A stretch of DNA of 64,000 nt, taken from contig CM065180.1 of the NCBI GenBank assembly GCA_033026295.1, forward strand, positions 16,588,023-16,652,022, in the 5' to 3' direction. The notes under the pieces are model-generated. The model was given only the letters and a program-made list of their open reading frames with translations, searched no databases and had not been told where the DNA came from. This DNA is from Channa striata. Its lineage: Eukaryota; Chordata; Actinopteri; Anabantiformes; Channidae. Below are positions 13,501-23,494 of the stretch, one piece after another. A program made the translations under genes and the position numbers. Each line of letters opens with the position of its first letter. Within the stretch, counting starts at the first letter, position 1.

Positions 13501-14145
13501 TTTTTATGTTGTTAATATAGAAGCAGCACAATTTAGAGGAACAGACAAGCTGAAAAACATGAGGAACACTGTTGAGCTGCACGTTCATGACTTGAAGAAC
13601 GTCATGTTTGAGCAGGCAAAAGAAATTATGTTGAACCACCTGCTGAAGTTGATGGTTTGTGAAATTGCACAGTATGAAGTACAATTATAGTAAAGTAAAA
13701 TATGCTGCATGTCTGTTACACCATATTATATGTTTTTATTAAGCTTATTATCAGAAAAATATGAGCAGCTGTCTGAAAACACAATTATACTGTTATAATC
13801 TAGTTTAGTAAATGTCAATGTCAATCTGTGACTGTGGGACCAATATATTGTAATGGATGATTTTAATAAAACAGGAGAAAATCCTGAAGACATTGGAGGA
13901 CACTCTGAATGAAGGCATCGAGCTGTCACTCGAAACAGATGATTCCTCACTCCCAGGTAGAGAGAAAATAGAATATCAAAAGAATTTACATTGATCTGAT
14001 GTTTTGCAGATATATGATATATGATATTAAGCAGGCAAGTTTTATTAATTAGAAATGAACTTACAGATAAGCTTTAAGTTTTTTTCTTTTAGATTTTTCA
14101 AAAGAGCTTGAGCTGACAAAGCAGTACTACAGTGAACTGAAGTGA
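1515..14145 (+). CDS. SLIP-GC/NUGGC-like nuclear GTPase, copy 1 (5' end off window)
   Basis: Spliced gene lacking only its first coding exon, which in copy 2 lies 1.6 kb before the second. Block 0 exons: 1515-1627, 1965-1994, 2188-2217, 3566-3590, 3736-3828. Block A and body: 5054-5166, 5473-5502, 5702-5731, 5990-6016, 7476-7509, 7634-7723, 7821-7914, 8969-9185, 9297-9509, 9910-10107, 10240-10409, 11105-11198, 11277-11364, 11524-11645, 12457-12630, 12716-12873, 13049-13166, 13320-13428, 13521-13654, 13875-13956, 14093-14145. All phases agree. The SAM-like half-exons read IDEKRFYCLNDSDIKELIPK and similar. The G domain has the P-loop GKTGAGKS (exon 8969), VDLPGNGD (9910), TKSD (10240) and VSAKEF (11277). 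Human SLIP-GC is a nuclear GTPase of germinal-centre B cells of about 800 residues. With one block this would be 804 residues, with both 901, assuming a 67-nt first exon as in copy 2. Exact 5' exon use is inferred. Confidence 0.82.
1965..2217 (+). other. Micro-exon pair, block 0
   Basis: Two candidate 30-nt exons, 1965-1994 (NPKEAAASAL, donor GTAAGT) and 2188-2217 (RPKEPPATVQ, acceptor CGACAG, donor GTATGT). Both are phase 0 to 0 and encode a proline/lysine/glutamate linker after the SAM module. The acceptor of the first (TTCAAAAG) has a poor pyrimidine tract, so its use is uncertain. Confidence 0.5.
3010..3350 (-). mobile_element. hAT-type transposase fragment
   Basis: The - strand reading from about 3350 to 3060 resembles the middle of hAT transposases of the kind found in ZBED/GTF2IRD2-type proteins: a DILSYHCIIHQQV segment, then a stretch rich in basic residues ending in LEKADCDH. 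The + strand edge at 3007 reads CAGGGGTGCCCACACTTTTTC-like, a frequent hAT terminus. Only a short piece remains, inside an intron of GTPase copy 1. Confidence 0.6.
4260..4274 (+). repeat. Poly-G run (15 G)
   Basis: Uninterrupted homopolymer of G in intronic sequence of the duplicated block, absent from the sister unit near 1300. It may be partly a sequencing or assembly artefact. The rest of 3840-5050 shows no exon that I can support. Confidence 0.9.
5473..6016 (+). other. Micro-exon trio, block A
   Basis: Three candidate exons, 5473-5502 (NPKEAAASAL), 5702-5731 (KPKEPIASFQ) and 5990-6016 (PTAPAASAQ), of 30, 30 and 27 nt, all phase 0 to 0 with good GTAAGT/GTATGT donors. Flanking intron sequence (ATTGCACA-CATTTT before, GATGATT after) is shared, so the exons arose by small tandem duplications. 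They would encode a repeated P-K-E-P/A linker between the SAM module and the KRKLD segment. Confidence 0.55.
5826..5905 (+). repeat. TA/TG-rich microsatellite
   Basis: Imperfect (TA)n and (TGTA)n run between two micro-exons; simple sequence only. Confidence 0.85.
6121..6990 (-). mobile_element. LINE fragment (RT C-terminus and 3' end)
   Basis: The - strand reads FKYLGVHLNKKLHCTNNT and QSRLHLLRRLRSF, hallmarks of the C-terminal reverse transcriptase region of fish L2/Rex-like LINEs. The 3' part continues after a frameshift. The element ends at about 6121-6163, where the + strand carries the reversed tail with CCCACAGTGGGGAAATTC and GATAAGATAAGA. It is 5'-truncated and inserted in an intron of GTPase copy 1. 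The antisense sequence from 6990 to about 7440 may be more of the same element or simple degenerate sequence. Confidence 0.75.
8075..8490 (+). mobile_element. Tc1/mariner-like transposase remnant with terminal repeat
   Basis: The + strand codons at about 8081-8262 read HDLKKAVHAQK, then FCKDEWAKLP and SYQKRLIAVVAA, followed by a stop and GGPTSY. This is the C-terminus of a Tc1-like transposase broken by a TAG. Downstream, 8459-8488 reads GGGGGCAAACAGTTTTTTCA then CACCACTG, the reversed terminus of that family. A partial repeat of the same string lies at 8257. It sits in the intron before the P-loop exon of copy 1. Confidence 0.7.
8560..8780 (+). repeat. Teleost interspersed repeat (GGTTCTGCTGGAGGTTTC family)
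   Basis: Contains CACCTTGAGCCTGGTTCTGC, GGAGGTTTCTTTCATTAAAG and TAGTCTTGACTTTA. The same family recurs more completely at 35515-35735, where it ends in GCGCTATATAAATAAAGTTG. Confidence 0.75.
10530..10720 (+). repeat. SINE-like teleost repeat (GGCAGACGCTTTTATCCAAA family)
   Basis: Starts TTACATTTAAATTTGGCAGACGCTTTTATCCAAAG-like and contains GGTTCAGTGTCTTGCCC. A sister copy lies at 29430-29645 in the corresponding GTPase copy 2 gene, but in a different intron, so the two insertions are independent. Confidence 0.75.
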
Positions 14146-15180
14146 GAAGCATCTGCCCACAGACCAAGTTCAAGGAATTCTCCACCTAATTTTTAAATTC
14201 AACAAGGTTGAAATTTTTTTCTGTATGTTCGTCTTTCCACAATGTTTTTCGGACTTAAGGTCATTGGCCTGTCCTTTACTTCCTCAAGTTTAAAAAGTTT
14301 TGGTTCTCGTAGCTGTAACAGCAGCACATGGTCCTTTTCCTTGATTGTTGGACCTGCTGCCCTTGTTTTTCATTGGATATGTAGTGAATAGCTGAGTTAT
14401 CACCTTTGTGTCTCAACAGTTTTAATTCTGTATGGGTGAACTGTCATTGTCTCTGATAGTGTTTCCTTTAGATTTTCCTTTTGAAGGGAGTAAGGTTTAT
14501 TAAATGTATTTTTGTTTATTTCATTTGTCTTATGCATTAGTTAACACTTTCTCTGGGAAATACATGTATCTGTTGTTTTAGCCTTGCTTCTCCCTGAGTC
14601 ATATTGCTTCATTTTTTGTCACCTTTGTTTACTTATTTTAATGTATGGCACAACACATCATTTTGGTACCCGGGCTAAATTTATTATTAATTTGCAATAA
14701 TACGATGATAGTTATCTTCTTCACGGTGGTTAATTTTTGTGATCCACAAACTCTTTATTTAACACACGTTTAGTTTTGTACACTTCTTTAGTCATGGATT
14801 TACACATATTATAATCAACATTTGAATATGCTATTATTCACGCCGCGTTTTGTTAAAAGCTAAGACTGCTTTAGAGAATATCATTAAGATTCTTAAATAG
14901 TTTAGTTCTAATAAAAAAATTTAATTTCAGTGTAAATGTTCTGAAGACTGTCTGAAATTTCTGTAAAAAAAAGTGAAACATCTAAACGATAACATGTTTT
15001 TATGTGACAGGGTTGGACACGCTCAAGAGCAAAGTCTGTTCTGAGAGATGATATTCTGGTCAAAGATAATAGGCCACAGACTTCAAATGTTTTTCTCCAT
15101 AAAAAAAGTATTTATAATAAATACTTAGTATTTTACCTGGTATCAGAAGTTTCAGGGTTTCAGGTGCCCATGTTAGAAAT
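14146..15180 (+). other. Probable 3' UTR and flank of GTPase copy 1
   Basis: Non-coding sequence after the TGA of copy 1. The best candidate polyadenylation hexamer is AATAAA at 15116-15121. No further exon is supported. Confidence 0.4.
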
Positions 15181-15182
15181 CC

Positions 15183-16080
15183 CTAGCACACAGACCAAAC
15201 TGGAAATCTAGATGTGTTTCCAAACAAGTTCAGCACCCTTGGAGCATTTTGTGATAGTTTTATTGGAGTTTTATCTATTTTGCTGTTCCCCAGCTGGGAC
15301 AGGCTGGTAACAGTTTTATATCTGTGTTTCTGTACTGTACTATACAAAAAATTAAAACACAAAATGAAGAAACATAAAAAAGCCGACAAATAACACAATA
15401 ATATACAGCAATTGATAAACATATAGTTAAAACAATATAAAGACATATTATGCAACCTTAGTAAAAAGAGATAAGCAATAACATGAAATAGACAGAGGCA
15501 AACAAAGACAGACAATACAAACCAGCACTGAATAGGTGCGACTGCACGTCTGGTTTTTGCCATGTTTGAATAAATGGAGGAATGACAACTTCTGTTGGGG
15601 AAAAGAGAAGTACACAGATTGACCATACAATTTCTCCAGGAGGGAAAACAAAACCAACATGAACACAATAGAAGGGGAACCTGTGAGACTAAACACGAGT
15701 AAAACAGGGAACTAAACATGAGCAGAAATACAAGTCAGACATGGAAACAGAAGAGAGTGTAAACACAAACTAAACCTCAATTCAAAATGGCCGACGTACA
15801 ACATAAACATGAACATGAACATGGAAACTGGAACCTGGCAGAAATATAAATCTAGGTCTTGAGGAGTGTGACAATTGACAATGATCTGACAAAGAGTGAG
15901 TGTAGGCAGCAGGCTAATAAACAGTGATGATTAGTGGGAATGTAGAACACGTGAGTTTGGGCAGAGACCAGGACAGGACAGAGGATCAGTATGAGGACTG
16001 AGAAGGCAAGAAACCAAGACAACGTCCAGGTTTTTATGAAATATAGGATCAGTTTTAGCCACATGTGTATTGATGACAGG
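15183..16080. repeat. Dispersed repeat, partner of 17805-18130
   Basis: 15640-15720 (GGAAAACAAAACCAACATGAAC then GACTAAAC and AACAAAACATGAG-like motifs) aligns with 18003-18120. The long - strand open stretches here are low-complexity and resemble no known protein. I see no gene. Confidence 0.55.
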
Positions 16081-17010
16081 GCCTAATTTCCACCTGTTCC
16101 ATCTTTATGATCACAGCTAACCACCATTTTTTTCTGCCACATCATCAAGTTCCTCTGTCTAGTCATCGCACCAGCCTCAGCCTCATTCTGGTTACCTGTC
16201 TTTGCTCCTATTACCTGGACCTGCCTGTCTGCAAACTTTTTCATGAGGTTTAAAAATATTTTGACAAGGGACTGTCTTATCATGCATCTAATACTCACTT
16301 ATCTTTCTTTATGAAAAACTTATTACATCCAAAGCAGGTTAATGGGGCAGATGTGTCATTGTCTTTGGTGTCTTCCTCATTCCTTCCTCAAATACAAGTG
16401 GCTGTGCCCTGAAGTAAACCCTCTTGGAGCAAACATTAGTGGGATTAGCTCTCTGCTCCTCTTCAGTGTAACATCCCAAAAACTGTTTAAGATGATTTAA
16501 TGTGTAATGAAAGTGAAACCACAGGACTAAATGCAAATGTACATGTAAATTAAAATTTACATGTAGCAATCATATCAAATCATATATCTTAATGCATTGA
16601 TGTTTGTCACATTTTAATATGAAGTCCAATGATGCTGTCTTAAACATTCAGTATTGATTGAATACTATATTCAACTTTTACTAATAGAGCTCTTTAGATT
16701 TTACACACTGCACTTTTCGTTAGTAAGTAAAGAGTAACAACCTAAACTTCCAGAGCAGGGGTGTCGAACTCCAGGCCTCGATGGCCGCAGCCCTGCTTGT
16801 TTTCCAACTATCCCTGTACAGCCCGAGTCTTCAAGCTCGTGACTGACTGAACACACCTGATCCAGGTAATCAGCAGAGAGTCATGCAGGGGTAGCTGGAA
16901 AACAAGCAGGGCTGTGAGGCCCTTGAAGCCTGGCGTTCGACACCACTGTTCTAAAGTAACTAGCCCAACACTGCTCTCAGTATTCAAAAACTGTTGAAGA
17001 TGGAAGGCAA
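16030..17010. repeat. Repeat unit 1, partner of 20020-20950, contains an ISRE core
   Basis: Segments 16035-16300, 16490-16560, 16590-16640 and 16670-17010 align with segments of 20020-20950, but in a different order. The unit contains GAAAGTGAAA at 16509-16518 and is interrupted by a hAT MITE. No coding content is recognisable. Confidence 0.65.
16756..16948. mobile_element. hAT-type MITE
   Basis: Begins CAGGGGTGTCGAACTCCAGG and ends with the reverse complement of CAGTGGTGTCGAACGCCAGG: 20-base terminal inverted repeats with two mismatches. The interior is also palindromic (CCCTGCTTGTTTTCCA and its complement). Flanks TTCCAGAG (16748-16755) and TTCTAAAG (16949-16956) fit a decayed 8-bp hAT target duplication. 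The related repeat at 20578-20598 gives an empty site. Confidence 0.85.
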
Positions 17011-17804
17011 ATTACAAAGAAATCTTGCATCTTATGCAATGTTATGCCATGCATATGTGGCCTGGTGAAAGATAATCAGCCCAGCACACAACAATGTCTT
17101 TTGGGGTTCTTTATTCTGAATGATAAAATTGAAGTTCAATAAAATAAATGATAAAATAGAACATTGAAGCACCGCTCACAGTGCACACCAAAGGCTTTGG
17201 TTGGCTTCACCACTGGTTTATCAGAGTGCAAAAGAATACAAAGAAATACAAAGAAATACAAAAATGTACAAAAATAACTGTGGTGGCTCCTCCTAAAAAC
17301 ACAAGGAGCACACAGACTTCGTGTCAGTCACGTTACACTCATGTTTTAACACGGTTTAACAAACGGCAGTATGCCACATAGACTCCTGGCAAACCACGCT
17401 CTAACAAGAACAACAATACAAGACTAATACATTAATCACATAACTTACAGCACATATACCTCGACAAAACAGTCAACAATTCACGGAGAACGCAGCGTTT
17501 TTCCGGCGTTGCAGAATCGATCCCGACTTCCTGCTTTCTCGCCCGCTCCAGGTGTTCCCAGCATCCCTTGTGCTCGCCAGGTTACCCCCAAAACGGCTAC
17601 GCCCTCTGGTGGCAAACCCCCACAACTGCACTGCTATTTTCACCTGGCTACACATATACTTTTCAGTATGGTAATGATGACATTGAAAGGCATTTGTTTC
17701 GTTTTCACTCCCTTGACACGCAGCAGAAATAGCTCTTGCATTTTTTTTAACTTTCTGCTACACCTACATGTACATGAGCCAAACATGAACAATGTCCAGG
17801 TCAG
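17011..17804. other. Intergenic, no gene seen
   Basis: AT-rich sequence with a short AAGAAATACA tandem run (17229-17260) and a locally GC-rich patch at 17480-17640 that may belong to an unidentified mobile element. No supported exon. Confidence 0.5.
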
Positions 17805-18130
17805 TGTTAAAGAAGGATGATCATATAAATATGGGATGGGACTGGTTTTTCATCTATTTTATCCAGAGATAGTGTTTGATAGCAGGTCTGGTTTTGTGAG
17901 GTTTGTATAAATGGTGGAAGCAAGTGTAAAACAGTGAGAGGGGTGAGGTAATGACAGCTTTTATTGGGGAATTCAGAGGTAAACAGATTAACAAAAAATG
18001 TCTCCAGTAGGGAAAACAAAACCAACATGAACTTAAACCAGACTGAGTACCATGAACATAATAGGGGGAAATTGGCAGACTAAACCGAAGCAAAACAAGG
18101 AACAAAACATGAGTAGAGCCCATACAAACA
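17805..18130. repeat. Dispersed repeat, partner of 15640-15720
   Basis: Shares AAAACAAAACCAACATGAAC and surrounding sequence with the 15.6 kb copy, with extra sequence between the shared pieces. Confidence 0.55.
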
Positions 18131-18295
18131 AGGAAAACTGGAGCCTGTAATTGACTGTAATTTTCTACAGTACTTCTTGTTCTGTCATTTTACAAAAGTA
18201 AAGTGTTTATTGCAAAGCACCATGGCCAAAAAAAAATTAAAGCGGCTAACATCATTTTCCACAGTAACATATGATCGTGAAATTTATATTAACTC

Positions 18296-18355
18296 AATAT
18301 AGCAAGTAAATTTCCCCGATGTGGGATCAATAACGATTACCTTACCTTAATGCTA
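18296..18355 (+). mobile_element. LINE 3' tail remnant
   Basis: AAATTTCCCCGATGTGGGAT then CAATAACGATTACCTTACCT, the usual end of fish L2/Rex-like LINEs; only the tail remains. Confidence 0.45.
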
Positions 18356-19429
18356 TGATTTGTTTAATTATAAATGTTCCTGTTAGTTCATGTTACTTCC
18401 CTAATTGCTGTGTATGTTAATACTTCGTGTTACCAGATATTAGACAATTTGGACTTGATGAAAGGGGGATGCCTATGATACTTAATAAAGTATAAATCTC
18501 ATTTTCAGTTAGTTCAAGAGAGAGTTCAGAAGTCTATTATGAAGAAGAAAGAGCCTCAGTTAAGAAAGCTAGTCAGGAAAGCCAATAAGTACATCTTTGT
18601 TAATTGTTAATCCTTTCGTTCGTCAATTTTTAATTATTTTTATAGTGCGCAGAGGCGGTCCTCCCTGCTCGGCCCAGACCTAGTAAGAGGTCAGGACAAC
18701 CTACGGCAACTTCCAGGCAAGGTGACAGTTTCTCTTATTTCTGAGAGTCTGGTGTCTAACACAGTGCTAGCTAAATTGAGCCTTTCTGAAGTTACAAGTA
18801 TTTTCCGGTTACTTAGAGGTGAATAGTAACTGTTTCTTTTCTTCAGACCCAAAATCCCCAGAGCCTTACTTATTGATGGTCATTCATCTGTTTATTTAAT
18901 TGTTCTCGTTTTATTGTCTATTCATTTATTTAAATGGTTCCATATATCTACATGCATATACACATACAGTATATCCATATATTTTATAGCTGTAGATTAA
19001 TAAATCATCAAAAAGAGCTGGTTCTGTGATTTCTTCAGAGAAATGGATAAGAGGTCCCTAAAACTATGAAAAGAACTCATGATAAAAAACTGATTTGGGT
19101 TCATCAAAGTCAAATCCTATTGTTTCTTTGATTTGGTCTCTTGTGTTTAACCAAAGCAACTGTTTACTGGACCATTGGTGGTCTCTAATGAACTAATATT
19201 TTATCATAGCTTGGTTTGGCTCATTGAACCAGGTTTCCCCACTTCGAGAAATATAATTTTTCCACATTAATATTAACTTACATTTCGCATATCGCTTAAC
19301 AGTGATGAGAGACTAAGAAAAAAGTTTGTAATTAAAAAATAATCTAAATCAAATTCTAAAATAGAACCAGCATGACAAATGTTTTAAATGTTAAACGGTA
19401 AAATTGTAAAATTATTTTCATTTAGTACA

Positions 19430-20005
19430 GTCCAGGGGGCAGGTTAGTGGATCAGGAGCCAGACAGTATGGAGGAACCGAGAGAGAGGTCAGACGGTGGA
19501 TGACAAGGTGAGGAGAGAGGAGCAGCATTCGGGTGAGCTGCAGGTAGCCACAGTAACTCTTATAGGAGAGCGTGTCTTTGACACAGAGTTCACAGGATCG
19601 GAATTGGAGTCCAATCGTAATGGTTTGCAGAGAACAGGATGAGCCAACAGGCAGGCCGATCACAGGTGGCAAGTGAGTAGCAGTTTAGCAGGCAGGTCCC
19701 AGTAGACAGGTTAGCAGAAAAGCTGAAGCTTAGCAGGCAGGTTACACGTAGACAACTGGCAGGACTACTTAGCAGGTAAACTAAGTTGGCTAGAACACTT
19801 ACTGAAGTGCTAAAGAAAGGTCATACAGAGAGACAGGCTGGTGCTGAAAACCGGGTATAAATAGGCAGGGGGAACAGGTTAAAACAATCAGGGTCAGTGA
19901 TTGGTGGTGAATTTGCTGGTATTAACCATAGAGCAGGAACAGGACGTGGGGAAAAAAAGCCCAGGAGAGGAAGTGGAGATGAAGGGCTGAATCATGACAC
20001 CAACG
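19430..20005. repeat. AG-rich dispersed repeat with TAGCAGGCAGGT motifs
   Basis: Purine-rich block, GC-richer than its surroundings, with TAGCAGGCAGGT-like motifs near 19686, 19733 and 19768. It ends GGGCTGAATCATGACA. It looks like the end region of a non-autonomous fish element. No protein signal. Confidence 0.5.
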
Positions 20006-20019
20006 CCATGACTTGAATT

Positions 20020-20950
20020 GTGCCTGTTTTTTTATGAAATACAGGATCAGTTTTATCCCCAGGTATTTTGGTCAGATGGATGTTTCCATGAATCTCTGCC
20101 ACCTAATTTCCACCTGGTCTATCTTTATGATTAATCGGCTAACCACCATTTTTCTCTGGCACTCTATCAAATTCCCTTGTCTAGTTATCGCAATGGCCTC
20201 ATTCTGGTTACCTGTCTTTTCTGCTTTTTCATGAGGTTCAATAATGTTTCAAAAAGGACTTGCCTTGAGATGACTTTGTTTTGAATTGGCGCTATATAAA
20301 TAAAGTTGAATTGAATTGTAGGTTGTGCCATGTGCAGGACATGCAGTCACAGACTTGGCAGCCAGTGGTTAACTAAGCTAAAATGGTGATAAAATAAACT
20401 CAATTCATAACCAAATTCAAACCACAGTTAAAAATACCTAACTTCATAAAACCATCCTATTTTCAGGTGAATAAACACAAATGAAAACATAATTATGAAT
20501 ACTGCTGTATATAATATTTTTGCTAATAGAGCCCAAATACACACTGCACCTTTAATTAACAAAGAGTAACTGCTTAAACATCCTGAGTAACTAGTCAAAC
20601 ACTGCTCCCAATATTCCAAAAGGGCAGAAGATGAAACAAAAATTCCTATTCATATAATGTCTAATGAAAGTGAAACGTTTATTGTACCTCACATGTAAAG
20701 CATTTACCAAATGACTTAATGCAAATGCACATGTAAATGTAAATGTAAATACTTTATTCAACAACCCTCTTGCTTAGCATTTAACATCATCTGAGGCAAG
20801 TTACTACCACAGTGGAAATAGTATTTACTGTATATGATTCAAAGAATTTAATATTTGAGGTGGCGAAAAATGTTGTTCTACCTGAATGCATTAATGGTTT
20901 GTCACATTCTTTACATTTAAATGAAATCATGATGTGTTACAAATAACACA
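20020..20950. repeat. Repeat unit 2, partner of 16030-17010, contains an ISRE core
   Basis: Matches unit 1 in pieces: 20020-20250 to 16035-16300, 20515-20640 to 16670-17010 (without the MITE), 20655-20760 to 16500-16560, and 20870-20950 to 16590-16640. GAAAGTGAAAC lies at 20666-20676. A common repeat tail, GCGCTATATAAATAAAGTTG, sits inside it at about 20289. Confidence 0.6.
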
Positions 20951-21671
20951 AAAAGCTATAACAATATTCTTAAAAAGCTGCTGTTTCATGGGTTTAGGAC
21001 TAATCACAAGTGAGTTTTAGAGATTCCATGACCCTGTGAGGCACAGCACACACTGGCTGATGAGATGCTGTGTGTGGAACGGACAAACCCGGACGCCTTG
21101 GTTATTGTTCTTTGTGACTTTAACAAAGATAATCTCACCCTAAAACTCTCCAAATACTAACAGTTCATTAAGTGCCCGACAGGAGAGGGACACTCGCTTG
21201 ACCACTGGTACACCACCATCAGCAGTGTTTATCATGCTGTCCTTCGTGCTGCACTGGGGCATTCTGATCACGTCATGGTGCATCTGATTCCATCATACAG
21301 GCAGAATTTAAGACTCTGCAAACCTGCTGTGAGGACATCAAAGAAGTGGACCAGTGAGGCCATGGAGTATTTGGATTGGATTGGAGGCTGGATTTATAAG
21401 TGGGGACAAAGACAAATACAGAGAGGCTAAGTAAAGATTTAGCAAGGAGGTGAGGAGAGCCAAATCTGCGTATAGAAAGGGCTTCAGGCAGCCCACCATT
21501 CTGTCAACGACTGGCGCCTGGCCAACAGCCTGAATGAGTTCTACTGCCGCTTTGACAAACAATAGGACAATGGGACCCCGCCAGCCATCGATCGACGCCA
21601 GCCCCCCCTTCTCCACTATCACACCTCACACAGCTTCACTCCTCACTGTGTCCCCCTCGCTCTGCTCTGAC

Positions 21672-21787
21672 TGTTTAAGATTATTTAATGTGTAATGAAA
21701 GTGAAACTTACATTGTACCTCACATGTAAAACATCTACCACAGGACTAAATGCAAATGTACATGTAAATTTACATGTACATCTGACT
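21672..21787. mobile_element. Short insertion carrying an ISRE core
   Basis: Inserted in the LINE: TCTGACT occurs at 21666-21672 and again at 21781-21787. The insert carries GAAAGTGAAA (21697-21706) and a palindromic TACATGTAAATTTACATGTA end. Relatives lie at 16490-16560 and 20655-20760. Confidence 0.55.
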
Positions 21788-22280
21788 TATACCTCTCACC
21801 ATCCAAGAGAGAGATGTGAATAGGCTGTTCAAACTGCTGAACCCTCACAAAGCTGCAGGCCGAGACTATCTCTTTCTCTGCCTTTAAGCACTGCCGATCA
21901 GCTGACTCCAGTGTTCACAGACATTTTCTACACAGCACTGGAGACCTGTCATGTGCCAGTCTGCTTTAAGGCCTCGACCATCGTGCCAGCCCCAAAAAAG
22001 CAGAGGATTGTAGGACTGAATGACTACAGACCTATTGCCCTGACTTCTGTGGTGATGAAGTCTTTTGAACGCCTCATCTTATCTCACCTAAAGGACATAG
22101 ACCCCCTTCTGGACCTCCTGCAGTTCGCCTACAGAGCCAACAGATCTGTAAACATGGCCCTCCACTTTATTTTACACTTTATCCGCATCTGGTATACCCA
22201 GGATCTTATGTTAGGATGTTGTTTATTGACTTCAGCTCTGGCTTCAACATAATCATGCCAGCTCTGCTCATAGACAAGCT

Positions 22281-23494
22281 ACTACTACTCTTTCGGCTTT
22301 TCCCATCAGGGGTCGCCACAACGAATCATCCTTTTCCACTTCGCTCTATCCTTGGCATCTTCCTCTCTGACACCAGCTAACCTCATGTCCTCTGTTAGAA
22401 CGTCCATATATCTCCTCTTTGGTTGTCCTCTCGCCATCCTGCCTGGCAGCTCCATCTCCAACATCCTTCTACCAATATATTCACTATCCCTCCTCTGCAC
22501 ATGTCCAAACCATCTCAATCTGGCCTCTCTGACTTTGTTGCTAACACAGGCAACATGCGCCGTCACTCTGATTAACTCGTTCCTTATTCTATCCAACCTT
22601 GTCACTCCTAAGGAGAACCTCAACATCTTCATCTCTGCTGCTTCCATCTCTGCCTCTTGTCTCTTTCTCACTGCTACTGTCTCTAACCCATAGAGCAGAG
22701 CTGGTCTCACCACTGTCCTGTACCACCACCTTACCTTTGAGTCTTGCTGACACTCTTCTGTCACACAACACTCCTCTGGATGCAGTCCTGTACTTCCTCA
22801 TTCCACCACCAAGTGTCTTTATCTTCTTTCATCTTTCCAGATGAAACACCAAGCACTTTCCTACCTGTTTCCCAGTCATCTGGAAGCTCTTCCTGACCAC
22901 CCAAAGCCTGTCTCAACTTCTGCCTGAATTCCTCACAAGTTTCTTCATTCTTTAGCTTCCACCACTTGGTCTTTTCACCTCTAGAACATTGTCACAAACT
23001 CCCTCTTCAGGATCACTCCAACTCCATTTCTCTTCCTATCCACACCATGGTAGAACAGTTTGTATCCTCCTCCAATACTACGTGCTTTGCTACCCTTCCA
23101 CCTCATCTCCTGCACATACAGTACATCTACCTTCCTTCTCTCCATCATGTCTGCCAGCTCTCTACTTTTCCCTGTCATTGTGCCAACGTTCAGAGTCCCT
23201 ACTCTCAGATCTAATCTCCTGCCTTTCCCTTTCTCTCTCTGTCCACGAACCCTTCTGCCTCCTTTCCTTCTTCGACCAACAGTAGTCCAATTTCCACCGG
23301 CACCCTGTAGGTTAACGGCACCGGTGGCGGTCGTTGTTAACCCGGACCGATCCGGTATGAAATTGGTATGGATGACTCGCATGGTTGTACTTAGCAAGTT
23401 TTACGCCGGATGCCCTTCCTGACGCAACCCTCTCTATTTATCTGGGCTTGGGACCGGCACAGAAGTCACTGGCTTGCAACCCCTGTGGCTAGAT
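22281..23494 (-). mobile_element. RTE-type LINE, internally deleted, nested in the L2-like LINE
   Basis: The - strand reads the start of an RTE endonuclease (RVGTLNVGTMTGKSRELADM, then VQEMRWKGSKAR) at about 23250-22990. It jumps to the C-terminal part (VRPALLYGLETVAV, RLRWFGHVQRRDSEYIGRRM) at about 22720-22306. The 3' end at 22281 is an ACT repeat followed by the CTTTCGGCTTTTCCC and GGGGTCGCCACAACG strings typical of these fish elements. An exact 18-bp target duplication, TCTGCTCATAGACAAGCT, flanks it at 22263-22280 and 23495-23512. The middle of the reverse transcriptase is missing. Confidence 0.88.

Noticed and set aside
15183..15719. 178-codon - strand open frame
   Set aside because: Low-complexity Leu/Cys/Phe-rich translation of a dispersed repeat, no splice or domain signal.
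22981..23397. Possible craniofacial-development-protein-like gene on -
   Set aside because: That name is commonly given to RTE endonuclease fragments; it sits inside an element with target duplications and lacks the rest of the protein.
22352..23422. Several + strand open frames of 80-120 codons
   Set aside because: They are the antisense of the RTE endonuclease and RT C-terminal region.
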